A stretch of DNA of 64,000 nt from the NCBI RefSeq assembly GCF_019039035.1, contig NZ_JAHNZT010000008.1:62001-126000 (forward strand), in the 5' to 3' direction. Below, piece after piece: positions 42,112 through 50,277 of the stretch. The position numbers and the translations under genes are program-made. The DNA comes from Citreicoccus inhibens. Lineage in GTDB: Bacteria > Myxococcota > Myxococcia > Myxococcales > Myxococcaceae. Under the pieces are notes generated by a model. That model was not told the DNA's origin. It ran no database searches and was given only the letters and a program-made list of their open reading frames with translations. Numbering within the stretch: position 1 is the stretch's first letter; each line of letters opens with the position of its first letter.

Positions 42112-43772
42112 GCGTGCACCCGCTCCAACACGGCCTTGCCCACGAGCGCGTCCACCAGCTTCGCGCGGTGGGCCTCGGGGACCTCGCTGAGCGCCTCGGA
42201 GACCTCGGTCGCATGCAGCAGGGTGCTCAACTTGGGGGCGAGGCGCGTGTCCAGCGCGAGCACGCTGCCGGTGCGCAGGTTCGCCGCGTACCACGAGGGC
42301 TTCGCCACGCCATCCAGCGACGCGGGCAGGTCCACCACCGCGCAGTCCGTGTCCAGCCGCACCTGGGTGGACACCTTCGCCCCCCGCGCCTCGCTGCCCG
42401 GCGGGGAAGAGAGTGCCGGCACGCGCAGATAGGCCCCGGCGACACGGCCCGGGCTGAGCGGCTGGCGTCGCAGCAGGCGCAGCGCGAGCGCGGACAGGAC
42501 TTCTGGAAGCCGCGCGGCTCGCAACGTGTCCGGGACGTCGAAGGGCCGGCTCCGCGCGAGGTCTCGGTCCGCGGGAGGCGTGCCGGGCTGCACCCAGCGC
42601 TCATCGAACCGACGTGCCTCCGGCCCGCGCTCCAGCGCCCAGTGGAAGGGCCGCACGCCGGCGATCCAATCGAACAGCGGCTCCGCCAGCAGCGTCGCGA
42701 GCGTCTGCTCCAGCGCCCCCTCGTCCACCGCCGGCGCGCCCACCCACCACTCGGCCACCACCGACACGCCCGCGCGACGCAGGTGCTCCATGCCCCGGCG
42801 CAGGAAATCCACTGACAGCGCGTTGCCCTGCGGATCAATCACCAGCCCATCCCGGATGGCGCAGAACCCCACGACCGCGAGCTGACAGCCGCTCTCCACC
42901 AGCGCCTCCGCGCGGAACAGCGTCCCCAGGGCCACGTGTCCCGCCCAGGGAGCGCCGCCCGTGAAGGCGCGCACCTCGCTGGCCGTGCGCGCCCCCAAAC
43001 GCCAGCGCGGCGCACCCGCCGTCACGCTGGCCTCGGTCCACACCAGGTCCGTGCCCTTGCGCTCCTCCGGCGGAGGGACGACGACCAACTCCATCAGGTC
43101 GGGGATCCACACCGGCATGGCGCCGTCGGGCGCGTCCAGCCCCGCGGCCACGCGCCACCGAGGCACCTCTCCGCCCTCGGGGAAGGTGGCCCGCTGGAAG
43201 GGGCTCAGCCGCGCCAGCGCCGCGCGGTGCAGATGGACGAAGGGCCCCGCCAGCTCCAGGGCCACATCGGGCGGACACTCGCGCGCGAGCCACGCCGCCG
43301 CGGGCAGCTGGAGGTCTTTCTCCAACCACAGCCGCACGCGCGTCGCGCCCGTGAACTCCTGGATCGCCCGCGCCAGGTCCTCCTGGTACGGCAGCGGCGC
43401 ATCCAGCGCGCGCAGCACGTCCTCGCTGCGCTCCGTGGAGCCGTCATGCAGCGCCACGTCGTCGAGCCGCAGCTGCACCTCGCTCGGCGCACCCGAGAGC
43501 GCGGTCAGCACCGCCCCCAGGGCGCGCAGCGTGCCGTGCCCGGCGTCCGAGTCCCGGGCGCGCAAGGCCTGGGCGGCCTTCAGGAGCAGCAGCTCACGCA
43601 AGGACTGCGGGGTCAGCGCCCCGTGCGCGCGGGCCTCCGCCTCGGCGGCCACGGAGTCCGAAGCGAAGACGCGGCGGCAGTAGTCACGCGCCACGTCGAG
43701 GACCCGCCAGCCCTCGGGCGCCTCGGCGCGCAGTGTCACGTCCCGATGGGGCGGAAGCACGAGCAAGTTCAT
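42108..43772 (-). CDS. Unknown protein between two LanB-like genes
   Basis: A 554-residue protein that I do not recognise. It has no CxxxCxxC or other metal-cluster motif. A middle block (VALGTLFRAEALVESGCQL; RGMEHLRRAGVSVVAEWWVGAP, in shorter pieces) has the strand-helix rhythm of a radical-SAM-like barrel but lacks the cysteines, so a cluster-free barrel is only a guess. The last 75 residues (WYAANLRTGSVLALDTRLAP; LVDALVGKAVLERV) resemble a small winged-helix of the PqqD/RRE type that recognises RiPP leader peptides. It overlaps both neighbours by ATGA, so the three proteins are probably made in fixed ratio. A partner of the two LanB-like proteins is the best inference. Confidence 0.6.
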   Translation of the reverse strand: MNLLVLPPHRDVTLRAEAPEGWRVLDVARDYCRRVFASDSVAAEAEARAHGALTPQSLRELLLLKAAQALRARDSDAGHGTLRALGAVLTALSGAPSEVQLRLDDVALHDGSTERSEDVLRALDAPLPYQEDLARAIQEFTGATRVRLWLEKDLQLPAAAWLARECPPDVALELAGPFVHLHRAALARLSPFQRATFPEGGEVPRWRVAAGLDAPDGAMPVWIPDLMELVVVPPPEERKGTDLVWTEASVTAGAPRWRLGARTASEVRAFTGGAPWAGHVALGTLFRAEALVESGCQLAVVGFCAIRDGLVIDPQGNALSVDFLRRGMEHLRRAGVSVVAEWWVGAPAVDEGALEQTLATLLAEPLFDWIAGVRPFHWALERGPEARRFDERWVQPGTPPADRDLARSRPFDVPDTLRAARLPEVLSALALRLLRRQPLSPGRVAGAYLRVPALSSPPGSEARGAKVSTQVRLDTDCAVVDLPASLDGVAKPSWYAANLRTGSVLALDTRLAPKLSTLLHATEVSEALSEVPEAHRAKLVDALVGKAVLERVHA

Positions 43773-46111
43773 TCGCGGACCTCGGGCGTCTCGGCGCCCC
43801 ACAACAGCGTGCATCGGAGCTCGACGGTGTGTCGCCCCTCTTCCGAGCGTAACCAGAGCGCCTCCGGTCCGGGGCGCATCTCCGACAGCACGACTTCTTC
43901 CTTCTGCTCCAACAAATTGAGGAAGACACGCAGGAGCACCGGGCTCCGCACGTCCACCAACACGGGTTTTCGCTCGTCCTTGAACTTGGCGAACACGCAG
44001 TCCGGCATCCCCTTGGCGTCCCACACCGCCACCGCCGCGCGCAACCGGGCCCGGTCATCGCGCGCCCCCTGGAGCGCCTCCCGCTCCTCGGGGGACAGGC
44101 GCCACTGCTCGCGCTGCACCACCACGCCGCCCACCGTCAGCCGAGGCGTATGCGCCCCCAGCGACACTCGCAGCGGGCGGATCCGCGGCAGCGCGAACGC
44201 GGTGTGCACCGGGCTCTCCAGCTCGCCGTTGTGGAGGAAGACCTCCGAGCCCAGGCGCTTGGACACGAGGCGCACGCCCTTGCCGTCACTCTCCACGAAC
44301 AGGTCATCGAACGGAAGCCGCCACGCCGAGGCGCGCGCGCTCACGCCCCCCAGCTCCACCACCGGCCCGGGCAGCTCCGCGGGCAGCAGCCCCGTGCGCC
44401 GCGACGCCAGCACCGTCACCAGCGGCCCCGGCCGAGACAGCGTGGCCAGCGCGCGCACCATGTCCCCTTCCACGCGCGCCCGCGCCTCGTGGAACTGAAG
44501 CGCCCAGCCCCACACGAGCGCCGTGTCGTGCACATCGCCCAGGACCAGCTCGTAGTCGCCGCGCGCCCAGGCCTCCACGCTCGCCGCCCCCACCAGCACG
44601 TCCACGGACGTGACGAGCGGCAGCGTGCGCGCCTCGACCGGGGGCGCCACCTCCAGGGCACCGCCCACCTCGACGACCCGCGCGGCGGCATCCGGGACTG
44701 CCCGGGCCAGGGCGTCGCTCACGCTCGTGTCGAAGGGCACCGGCCCCTCCGAATACGCCGCCACCACCTTCCAGAACGGCACGGTGCGCACGCCCAGCCG
44801 AGCCGCCAGCGCGGTCCGCGCCGCCTCGCGCGTGCGCCGCGCCGCCTCGCCCATCAGCGTCAGCGCGGGCACCATCCGCGCCTCCAACTCCCGCGCGCGC
44901 TCGCCGCTCACGGACACGCGCAGGTCTCCCCCGCACTCCTCGCGCAGGGGCAGGCGGTCCGTGTAGAAGTTGTGCGCTTCCGCGCCGCCTCTCGCCGCCT
45001 CCCCCGAGGCCGAGCGCGCGGTGGGAGGCGCCACGCCCCAGTGCTCCCGGGCCAGCCGCGCGAAGTCCTCCTGCACCGTCATCTTCGCGGCGGCATCGGC
45101 GGCGCTGTACCGGGCCATGCACGCCGCCAGCGCCGCGAGTCCACGCGCATGACGCCGAGACGCCGCGCCCGGAAGGCCCGCGACTCGCTCGGACAGGTCA
45201 TCCACGGGGTGATGCGCGGCGGCGGGGACTTCCAACGGGTGCGTGAGCAATCCCTTGTCGCAGCCGAGCCGGGCCGCCTCACGCGCCAGCCCGGGCTCGA
45301 CGCCCAGCGAGGACGCCAGCGACGCCAGGGGCCGCGTGCCATCCGCCAGCTCCACCAGCCGAGGCAACAGCTCCTCGGCGCTCGCGGGCGCGGGCGCGGC
45401 CTTGCGACCGGGGACTTCCGCGAAGGCCTTGCGGCGCAGCACCAGCCACGGCGCCACGTCTGGATCGAACGCCACGGCGCGCACCAGCCCCTGCACCAGC
45501 CACGAGGCCGCGAACGTATTGCGCCCCCGCAGCACGCGCGGGCCCGACCAGCGCACCGAGACCCCCGTCGCCGCCTCGGGGGCGAGCGCGCCGTAGTTGA
45601 TGGGGCCAAAGAAGCCCATCGTCTCGTTCTTGGCGCACACCCGTTGCAGGTAGCTGGCCACCTGACGCTCCAGCCGCGCGCCCTCGCGGCCGGACAGGAG
45701 GTCCTTGGCCACGGGCGGGCTGGAGCTGGCGATGGCCTCCAGGAAGCGAGGCTCGCGGCGGAAGGACGCCAGCGCCGCATCGGCCGCGTCCCGCTCGCGC
45801 ACCACGGCGGCGTCGAAAGCGGACTCCGCCGCCTGGGCCTCGGCCGCTCGCGCGTTCCACGCCGCGAAGCGCTCGGGAGACTCCAGCCCCTCGGTGTCCA
45901 CGGGACGGCCGGCCTTCAGCGCCGCGAGCACCGCGCGCGGCGGGCGCTTCACGCGCGGCCCCTCCGCACGAAGCGCGTCGAGCGCGCGCCGCTCCGCCTC
46001 CAGGCGGCGCGCCCAGGCCACCGCCTCGGGCCAGCCGAGGCGTTCCAGCCAGTCAAACGGGAAGCCCGTCGTGCGCACCACGACGTGGGGGAAGAGGGAC
46101 CAGCCCTTCAT
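43769..46111 (-). CDS. LanB-like enzyme, glutamylation domain only (first copy)
   Basis: A 780-residue paralogue of the LanB-like protein at 39832. The same landmarks are present: IASSSPPVAKDLLSG, then QVASYLQRVCAKNETMGFFG, a small winged-helix-like region near 270-330, and the C-terminal RLTVGGVVVQREQWRLS, VFAKFKDERKPVLVD and EALWLRSEEGRHTVELRC. It also ends at the point where an elimination domain would start. The start is ATG 46111, 49 bases after the kinase stop, so it may be read as part of the same transcript. Its stop overlaps the next ATG. The two copies differ widely outside these blocks, so they may have different amino acid or peptide specificities. Confidence 0.75.
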   Translation of the reverse strand: MKGWSLFPHVVVRTTGFPFDWLERLGWPEAVAWARRLEAERRALDALRAEGPRVKRPPRAVLAALKAGRPVDTEGLESPERFAAWNARAAEAQAAESAFDAAVVRERDAADAALASFRREPRFLEAIASSSPPVAKDLLSGREGARLERQVASYLQRVCAKNETMGFFGPINYGALAPEAATGVSVRWSGPRVLRGRNTFAASWLVQGLVRAVAFDPDVAPWLVLRRKAFAEVPGRKAAPAPASAEELLPRLVELADGTRPLASLASSLGVEPGLAREAARLGCDKGLLTHPLEVPAAAHHPVDDLSERVAGLPGAASRRHARGLAALAACMARYSAADAAAKMTVQEDFARLAREHWGVAPPTARSASGEAARGGAEAHNFYTDRLPLREECGGDLRVSVSGERARELEARMVPALTLMGEAARRTREAARTALAARLGVRTVPFWKVVAAYSEGPVPFDTSVSDALARAVPDAAARVVEVGGALEVAPPVEARTLPLVTSVDVLVGAASVEAWARGDYELVLGDVHDTALVWGWALQFHEARARVEGDMVRALATLSRPGPLVTVLASRRTGLLPAELPGPVVELGGVSARASAWRLPFDDLFVESDGKGVRLVSKRLGSEVFLHNGELESPVHTAFALPRIRPLRVSLGAHTPRLTVGGVVVQREQWRLSPEEREALQGARDDRARLRAAVAVWDAKGMPDCVFAKFKDERKPVLVDVRSPVLLRVFLNLLEQKEEVVLSEMRPGPEALWLRSEEGRHTVELRCTLLWGAETPEVRE

Positions 46112-46160
46112 GCGTCACGCACCCTTCGGAGGCGGGCGCGGGGGCGCCCGACGGTGGCGC

Positions 46161-49100
46161 TCAGTCCTGCGTCCGCGCCGGGACGGTGATTTCCTGCCCG
46201 GGCACCGCCATGACCCACAGCTCGCGAGCGGGCTGCCCGGCACAGCTCACGAGCACCTTCAGCTCCCGCCCCGCCTCGATGGGCGCCTTCGTCACCGGCG
46301 TCGGGGTGGGCAACACCGCGTCGCCCACCTTCACCTGGCACCCGGACGGACCCGCTTGGATCGTCAGGTGCCCCGTGGCCGCAGGCAGCGACGCGGGCGC
46401 ATCCGCCAGCGTCCGCACATCGACGTGGTCCCGAGACTGGGTCGTCCCGAAGCGGCGCAGCTTGCCCTCCATCGCCGTGGACACGAACAGCGTCGAGCCC
46501 GCCTCGCCCCCGGGCACCGCGCCATCATCCGCGCGCATGCCACCGACGTAGACATGCTCGTCCGAGCCCACGCCCACGAAGCGCGAGCTGGGGCCACCGC
46601 TGAAGAGCACCGCGGCCCCGCCCACCACCAACAAGCCACCCGCCGCGAGCGCCACCCAGAGGAACGGAGACCGCTTCGCCGCGACCGGCTCGACGGATGC
46701 CGAGGGGCGCGCCGCCCCGGGCGCCACGGCCGGAGCCGCGGGCACCGAGGGACGCGGCACGTTGGGCGCCACCGCGGGAGCCGCGGGCGAGGACGGACGC
46801 GGCGTGCTCGGGGCCACCACCTGGGCCCCGGGGGACGAAGGACGCGGCGCACCGGGCGCCACCGCCGGCGTGGCGGGCATCGAGGGGCGCGGGGCGCTGG
46901 GTGCCACGGCGGGCGCCGCGACCGAGGGCCGCACCGGCGCATGGCCCGGATTCGACGGGCGCGGCGGCGCGGCTACCGGAGCACGCGGCGGCACCGGGTG
47001 CGCGGCTGGAGTCAGCGCGGCGTCGAGCGGCACCACCTCGGTGCGATCCTGGGGCTCCAGCTCATCGAACTCCGGGAGCGGGGGGGCGGGCGGAGCCGCC
47101 ACGCGCGAGGACCCCGACGGCGTGGTCGGCGGGCGCGGGGGCGTGCCCGTCCCCACCGTCGCGGGACGTGGGCCACTGCCCGAGCCGGTCACCGCCGGCC
47201 GGGGACCGCTGCCCGAGCCGCGCTGGCCTCCAGGCGCCGCCATCTCGCCCGAGCCCGTGCTCGCCGAGGGGATGCTCCCGCTGCCCGTCCCCACCGGCAT
47301 GGGCCGGGGATGACTGCCGGTCCCGCTGGCGGCGGCAGGGGTGAACTCCGCGAGCCGATCCCCCAGCGTGTCCTTGAAGTACTGCGCCACCGCCGCCGGA
47401 GACGAGTTGAGGCGGTGGTGCGCCATCACCGCCTCGATCTCCTCGCGCATCGCCGCGGCCGAAGGCGTGCGCCGCGCCGGGTCCTTCACCAGCGCGCGGA
47501 GGATGAGGTCCGAGACGTCCTGCGGAATCGCGGGCTTGAGCTGCGAGGGGACCGGCGCCGGATCCCTCACGATGGCCGTCAGCGTGGCCGCGTCGTGGTC
47601 GCGACGGAACGGGAGCTGACCGGTGAGCAGTTCGAAGAGGACCACGCCCAACGCGAACACGTCGTTGCGCGCATCCAGCGGGCGCCCCGACGCGGCCTCC
47701 GGCGAGATGTACGAAATCTTCCCCTTCAGCACGCCCGCCTGCGTGTTCTCCTCGCCCGCGACCTTGGCGATGCCGAAGTCGCTCAGCTTGATGGCGCCAT
47801 CCAGTGAGATGAGCACGTTGTGCGGGCTCACATCGCGGTGCACCACCGGGTGCGGCGTCCCACCTGGGTCCACGTAGCTGTGCGCGTAGTGCAGGCCCGC
47901 GGCCACCTCGGCCACGATGCGCAGCGCGTGCTCCAGCGGGAGCGCCAGGCCCTTGCGGCGCAGCTCGTTGATGAGCTTCTTCAGGTCCGGGCCACGCACG
48001 TACTCCATCAGGATGTACGCCACGCCGTCGGACACGCCCACGTCGAAGGTCTGCACCACGTTGGGGTGCGTCAGTCGCGCGTTGGCGCGCGCCTCCGCGA
48101 AGAGCATGTCCACGAACTCGGGGTTCTCGGCGAACTGCGCGAGAATCTTCTTCATCACGACGTACTTCTCGAACCCCTTCACGCCCACTTGCTTGGCGAG
48201 GAACACCTCGGCCATGCCGCCCTGCCCCAGCCGGCGCAGGATCTGCAGCTTCGTGCCGCTCAGGGAATTGGAGATGTCCGTGGAGGCGCCCTGCTTGCTC
48301 CCCGAGCCCTCCGAGTTCGCCGTGCCGAACAGGTACTGACTGAGCGCGCGCGGCTCCAGCCCCTCGATGTCCTCCAGCGGCCGGTCCGTCAGCGGCGTGC
48401 GCCCCAAGAACCCCTGGAGCTGGGGCATCGAGGGCACGCGCGCGCTGCCACCGCAGATGGGGCACGCGCTCTCGAAGGACTGCTGCGCGCGCAGCCGCGA
48501 CAGGTACTCGTGGGCCTGGATGCGCTGGTGGCTCAGCTGCCCGCAGTGACGGCACTCGCAGGGCAGCCACAGCGTGGCCATGCGCGCGGGGAGCTGCTTG
48601 GACGAGCGCGCCAGCGCCGCGAGCGCGGGAGGCGGCACGCGGCACATCACCACCTGCGCGCCCTGCGCCGCCGTCTCCAGCACCTGCTCCAGCTTGCCCA
48701 GCGCCTCGGGCTCCACCACCTTCACGTGGCTGAAGTCGAAGGCGACGCGGCCCTCCAACCCGGACGCCAGCCGGCGCACGTTGAGGTCGCCCTTCAGCGC
48801 GCTCGCCAGCGTGATGTACGTGATGTCGTCCTGGATGATCTTCAGGTGCGAGGCCAGCTCCGGCTGCTCCGCGGGCATGCTGGCCCGCAGGTAGCGCATC
48901 ACCACCGGGTCCACCGTGCCGAACTGCTGGCGGGTGCCGTAGTCGAAGAACTCGCTCGGCTGATCCGCGAACTCCAGCGGGTTGGCGCACACCGGGCACG
49001 CGTGCGCGGGGGCCTTGCCCTCGGCCAGCACGGCCGCGTCGTCCACCAGGTTCACCACCCGCAGGCGGTCCTCGGCGCAGGTCCGGCAGGTGTAGGGCGC

Positions 49101-49415
49101 CAGCACGGACAGCACGCGCGTGACGCCAGCGAAGCCCTCCACCATGTTGAGCTGATCCACCACCACCGGCGGCGCGTGCACCACGTACATGCCCAGCGCG
49201 CCCGCGGGCAGCTTCGCGGCGAACTCGCTCCAGCGCCGCACGCCGAACGAGCTGATGCGCTCCACGCGCCCCAGGTCCAGCACCAGCAGGCCATTGAGGT
49301 CCGCGCTGGTGGCGTTCAGGGGGAACGTCTCGTCGATGACGCCGGAGATCCGCACGTGGGTGATGGTCCCCACCCGGAGCCGGCTGATGTTCGCGTTGCT
49401 CACGTGGCTGTCCAC
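46161..49415 (-). CDS. Hanks-type Ser/Thr kinase with two N-terminal STAS-like/zinc-ribbon modules
   Basis: A 1084-residue protein. Two N-terminal units each pair a STAS-like stretch (VRISGVIDETFP; ITLASALKGDLNVRRLASGL, with VAFDFSHVKVVEPEALGKLE) with CxxC pairs: CRTC/CPVC around 110-145 and CRHC/CPIC around 289-320. The kinase domain spans about 388-660: GQGGMAEVFLAK, VVMKK lysine, HRDVSPHNVL (about 523), SDFGIAK, and SYISPEA. A Pro/Ser/Ala-rich linker with 15-residue repeats leads to a membrane helix (WVALAAGGLLVVGGAAVLF, about 910-930) and about 150 extracytoplasmic residues. I start at GTG 49415 with GAGG upstream, just after the GHKL gene stop. It fits a partner-switch regulator; targets are unknown. 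Confidence 0.8.
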   Translation of the reverse strand: MDSHVSNANISRLRVGTITHVRISGVIDETFPLNATSADLNGLLVLDLGRVERISSFGVRRWSEFAAKLPAGALGMYVVHAPPVVVDQLNMVEGFAGVTRVLSVLAPYTCRTCAEDRLRVVNLVDDAAVLAEGKAPAHACPVCANPLEFADQPSEFFDYGTRQQFGTVDPVVMRYLRASMPAEQPELASHLKIIQDDITYITLASALKGDLNVRRLASGLEGRVAFDFSHVKVVEPEALGKLEQVLETAAQGAQVVMCRVPPPALAALARSSKQLPARMATLWLPCECRHCGQLSHQRIQAHEYLSRLRAQQSFESACPICGGSARVPSMPQLQGFLGRTPLTDRPLEDIEGLEPRALSQYLFGTANSEGSGSKQGASTDISNSLSGTKLQILRRLGQGGMAEVFLAKQVGVKGFEKYVVMKKILAQFAENPEFVDMLFAEARANARLTHPNVVQTFDVGVSDGVAYILMEYVRGPDLKKLINELRRKGLALPLEHALRIVAEVAAGLHYAHSYVDPGGTPHPVVHRDVSPHNVLISLDGAIKLSDFGIAKVAGEENTQAGVLKGKISYISPEAASGRPLDARNDVFALGVVLFELLTGQLPFRRDHDAATLTAIVRDPAPVPSQLKPAIPQDVSDLILRALVKDPARRTPSAAAMREEIEAVMAHHRLNSSPAAVAQYFKDTLGDRLAEFTPAAASGTGSHPRPMPVGTGSGSIPSASTGSGEMAAPGGQRGSGSGPRPAVTGSGSGPRPATVGTGTPPRPPTTPSGSSRVAAPPAPPLPEFDELEPQDRTEVVPLDAALTPAAHPVPPRAPVAAPPRPSNPGHAPVRPSVAAPAVAPSAPRPSMPATPAVAPGAPRPSSPGAQVVAPSTPRPSSPAAPAVAPNVPRPSVPAAPAVAPGAARPSASVEPVAAKRSPFLWVALAAGGLLVVGGAAVLFSGGPSSRFVGVGSDEHVYVGGMRADDGAVPGGEAGSTLFVSTAMEGKLRRFGTTQSRDHVDVRTLADAPASLPAATGHLTIQAGPSGCQVKVGDAVLPTPTPVTKAPIEAGRELKVLVSCAGQPARELWVMAVPGQEITVPARTQD
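46696..46920 (-). repeat. Tandem 15-residue Pro/Ser/Ala repeats in the kinase linker
   Basis: About five 45-base units in tandem encode variants of APRPSSPAAPAVAPG between the kinase domain and the membrane helix. The repeated frame on the + strand shows as GAGGGACGCGGC-like blocks roughly every 45 bases (about 46701, 46746, 46790, 46836, 46881). Such linkers are flexible and their copy number may vary between strains. Confidence 0.6.
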
Positions 49416-49420
49416 CGGCC

Positions 49421-50239
49421 CTACCTCGATTCCTGACTGAACAGCAGCGACTTGGGCCGCGAGGCCCGACGCCGCGACTCGCCCAGGTCCACGACGCTCA
49501 CGACTCGCGATTGCAGGCCGGCCACCACGCGGACGGCCACCAGATCGCTGTGCTCCAGGATGCGCCGCAGCCCCAGGCCCGCGCCGCCTCCCGCCGAGTC
49601 CACCCGCACCTTGCCACCCCACCCTTGCAATGCCCGGACATACGGCGCCGGCGTGAGCCGCCCGAAGCGGTCCACGGCCTCCAGCCAGATGCGACCGCCC
49701 TGCGTCGCATAGGCCAGCTCACAGGCATCCTCGGGCGCCACTTCCTGCACCTCGGTGCGCCGATGCGCGTACCGAGCGCGCCCGTCCTCCCCCGCCGGCG
49801 CATCGAGCAGCGCGTTCGCCGCCAGCTCGTGCACCACGTCCGCCGCCAGCGCCGCCGCGTTCCGCGAGCCCCCGGCCTCCCCCACCGCGACCGCCGCCGC
49901 CGCCGCCACGACGCCAATCTCCGCCACGCGCCGCAGCGAGTGTCGCGTCACCTCGGCCCCTTCAGGCAGGAGCGACGCGCCCCGCAGCAGCGCGCCCAGC
50001 ACCCCGGCCTCCCACGCGGACGGCATCCCGGAAGACTCGCGCAGCGCCAACATCAGCGCGGGGATGTCCCGCGCCAGCAGCGCCGCGTGCTCCGCGCGCA
50101 GCAACCCGTCGAAGAGCACGAGCCGCCGCGTGGTGCCCACCGGGGCGGCTGCGCCCTCGAGCGACACACCGCCCCGTGCGAGCACGGGGACGGCCTGCGC
50201 CAGCAACGCGGGAGAGAGGGACTCATCCGGAATCAACAA
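49421..50239 (-). CDS. GHKL ATPase-like protein (anti-sigma/partner-switch kinase type)
   Basis: A 272-residue protein. Its C-terminal half has the GHKL pattern: an N-box VVHELAANALLDAP (Glu and Asn), and a G-box DSAGGGAGLGLRRIL. The N-terminal half (about 1-120) is alpha/beta without a named domain. ATPases of this kind in partner-switch systems phosphorylate STAS antagonists or bind sigma factors. It lies between the TonB receptor (stop 50278) and the STAS-kinase gene, whose start is six bases after its stop. No ATG fits: TTG at 50239 or 50236 is the probable start, after AGGCAGGCGG. The role as a switch partner is inferred from neighbours. Confidence 0.65.
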   Translation of the reverse strand: MLIPDESLSPALLAQAVPVLARGGVSLEGAAAPVGTTRRLVLFDGLLRAEHAALLARDIPALMLALRESSGMPSAWEAGVLGALLRGASLLPEGAEVTRHSLRRVAEIGVVAAAAAVAVGEAGGSRNAAALAADVVHELAANALLDAPAGEDGRARYAHRRTEVQEVAPEDACELAYATQGGRIWLEAVDRFGRLTPAPYVRALQGWGGKVRVDSAGGGAGLGLRRILEHSDLVAVRVVAGLQSRVVSVVDLGESRRRASRPKSLLFSQESR

Positions 50240-50277
50240 GATGCCGCCTGCCTGCGGTGGGAAACGGGATGCACGAT

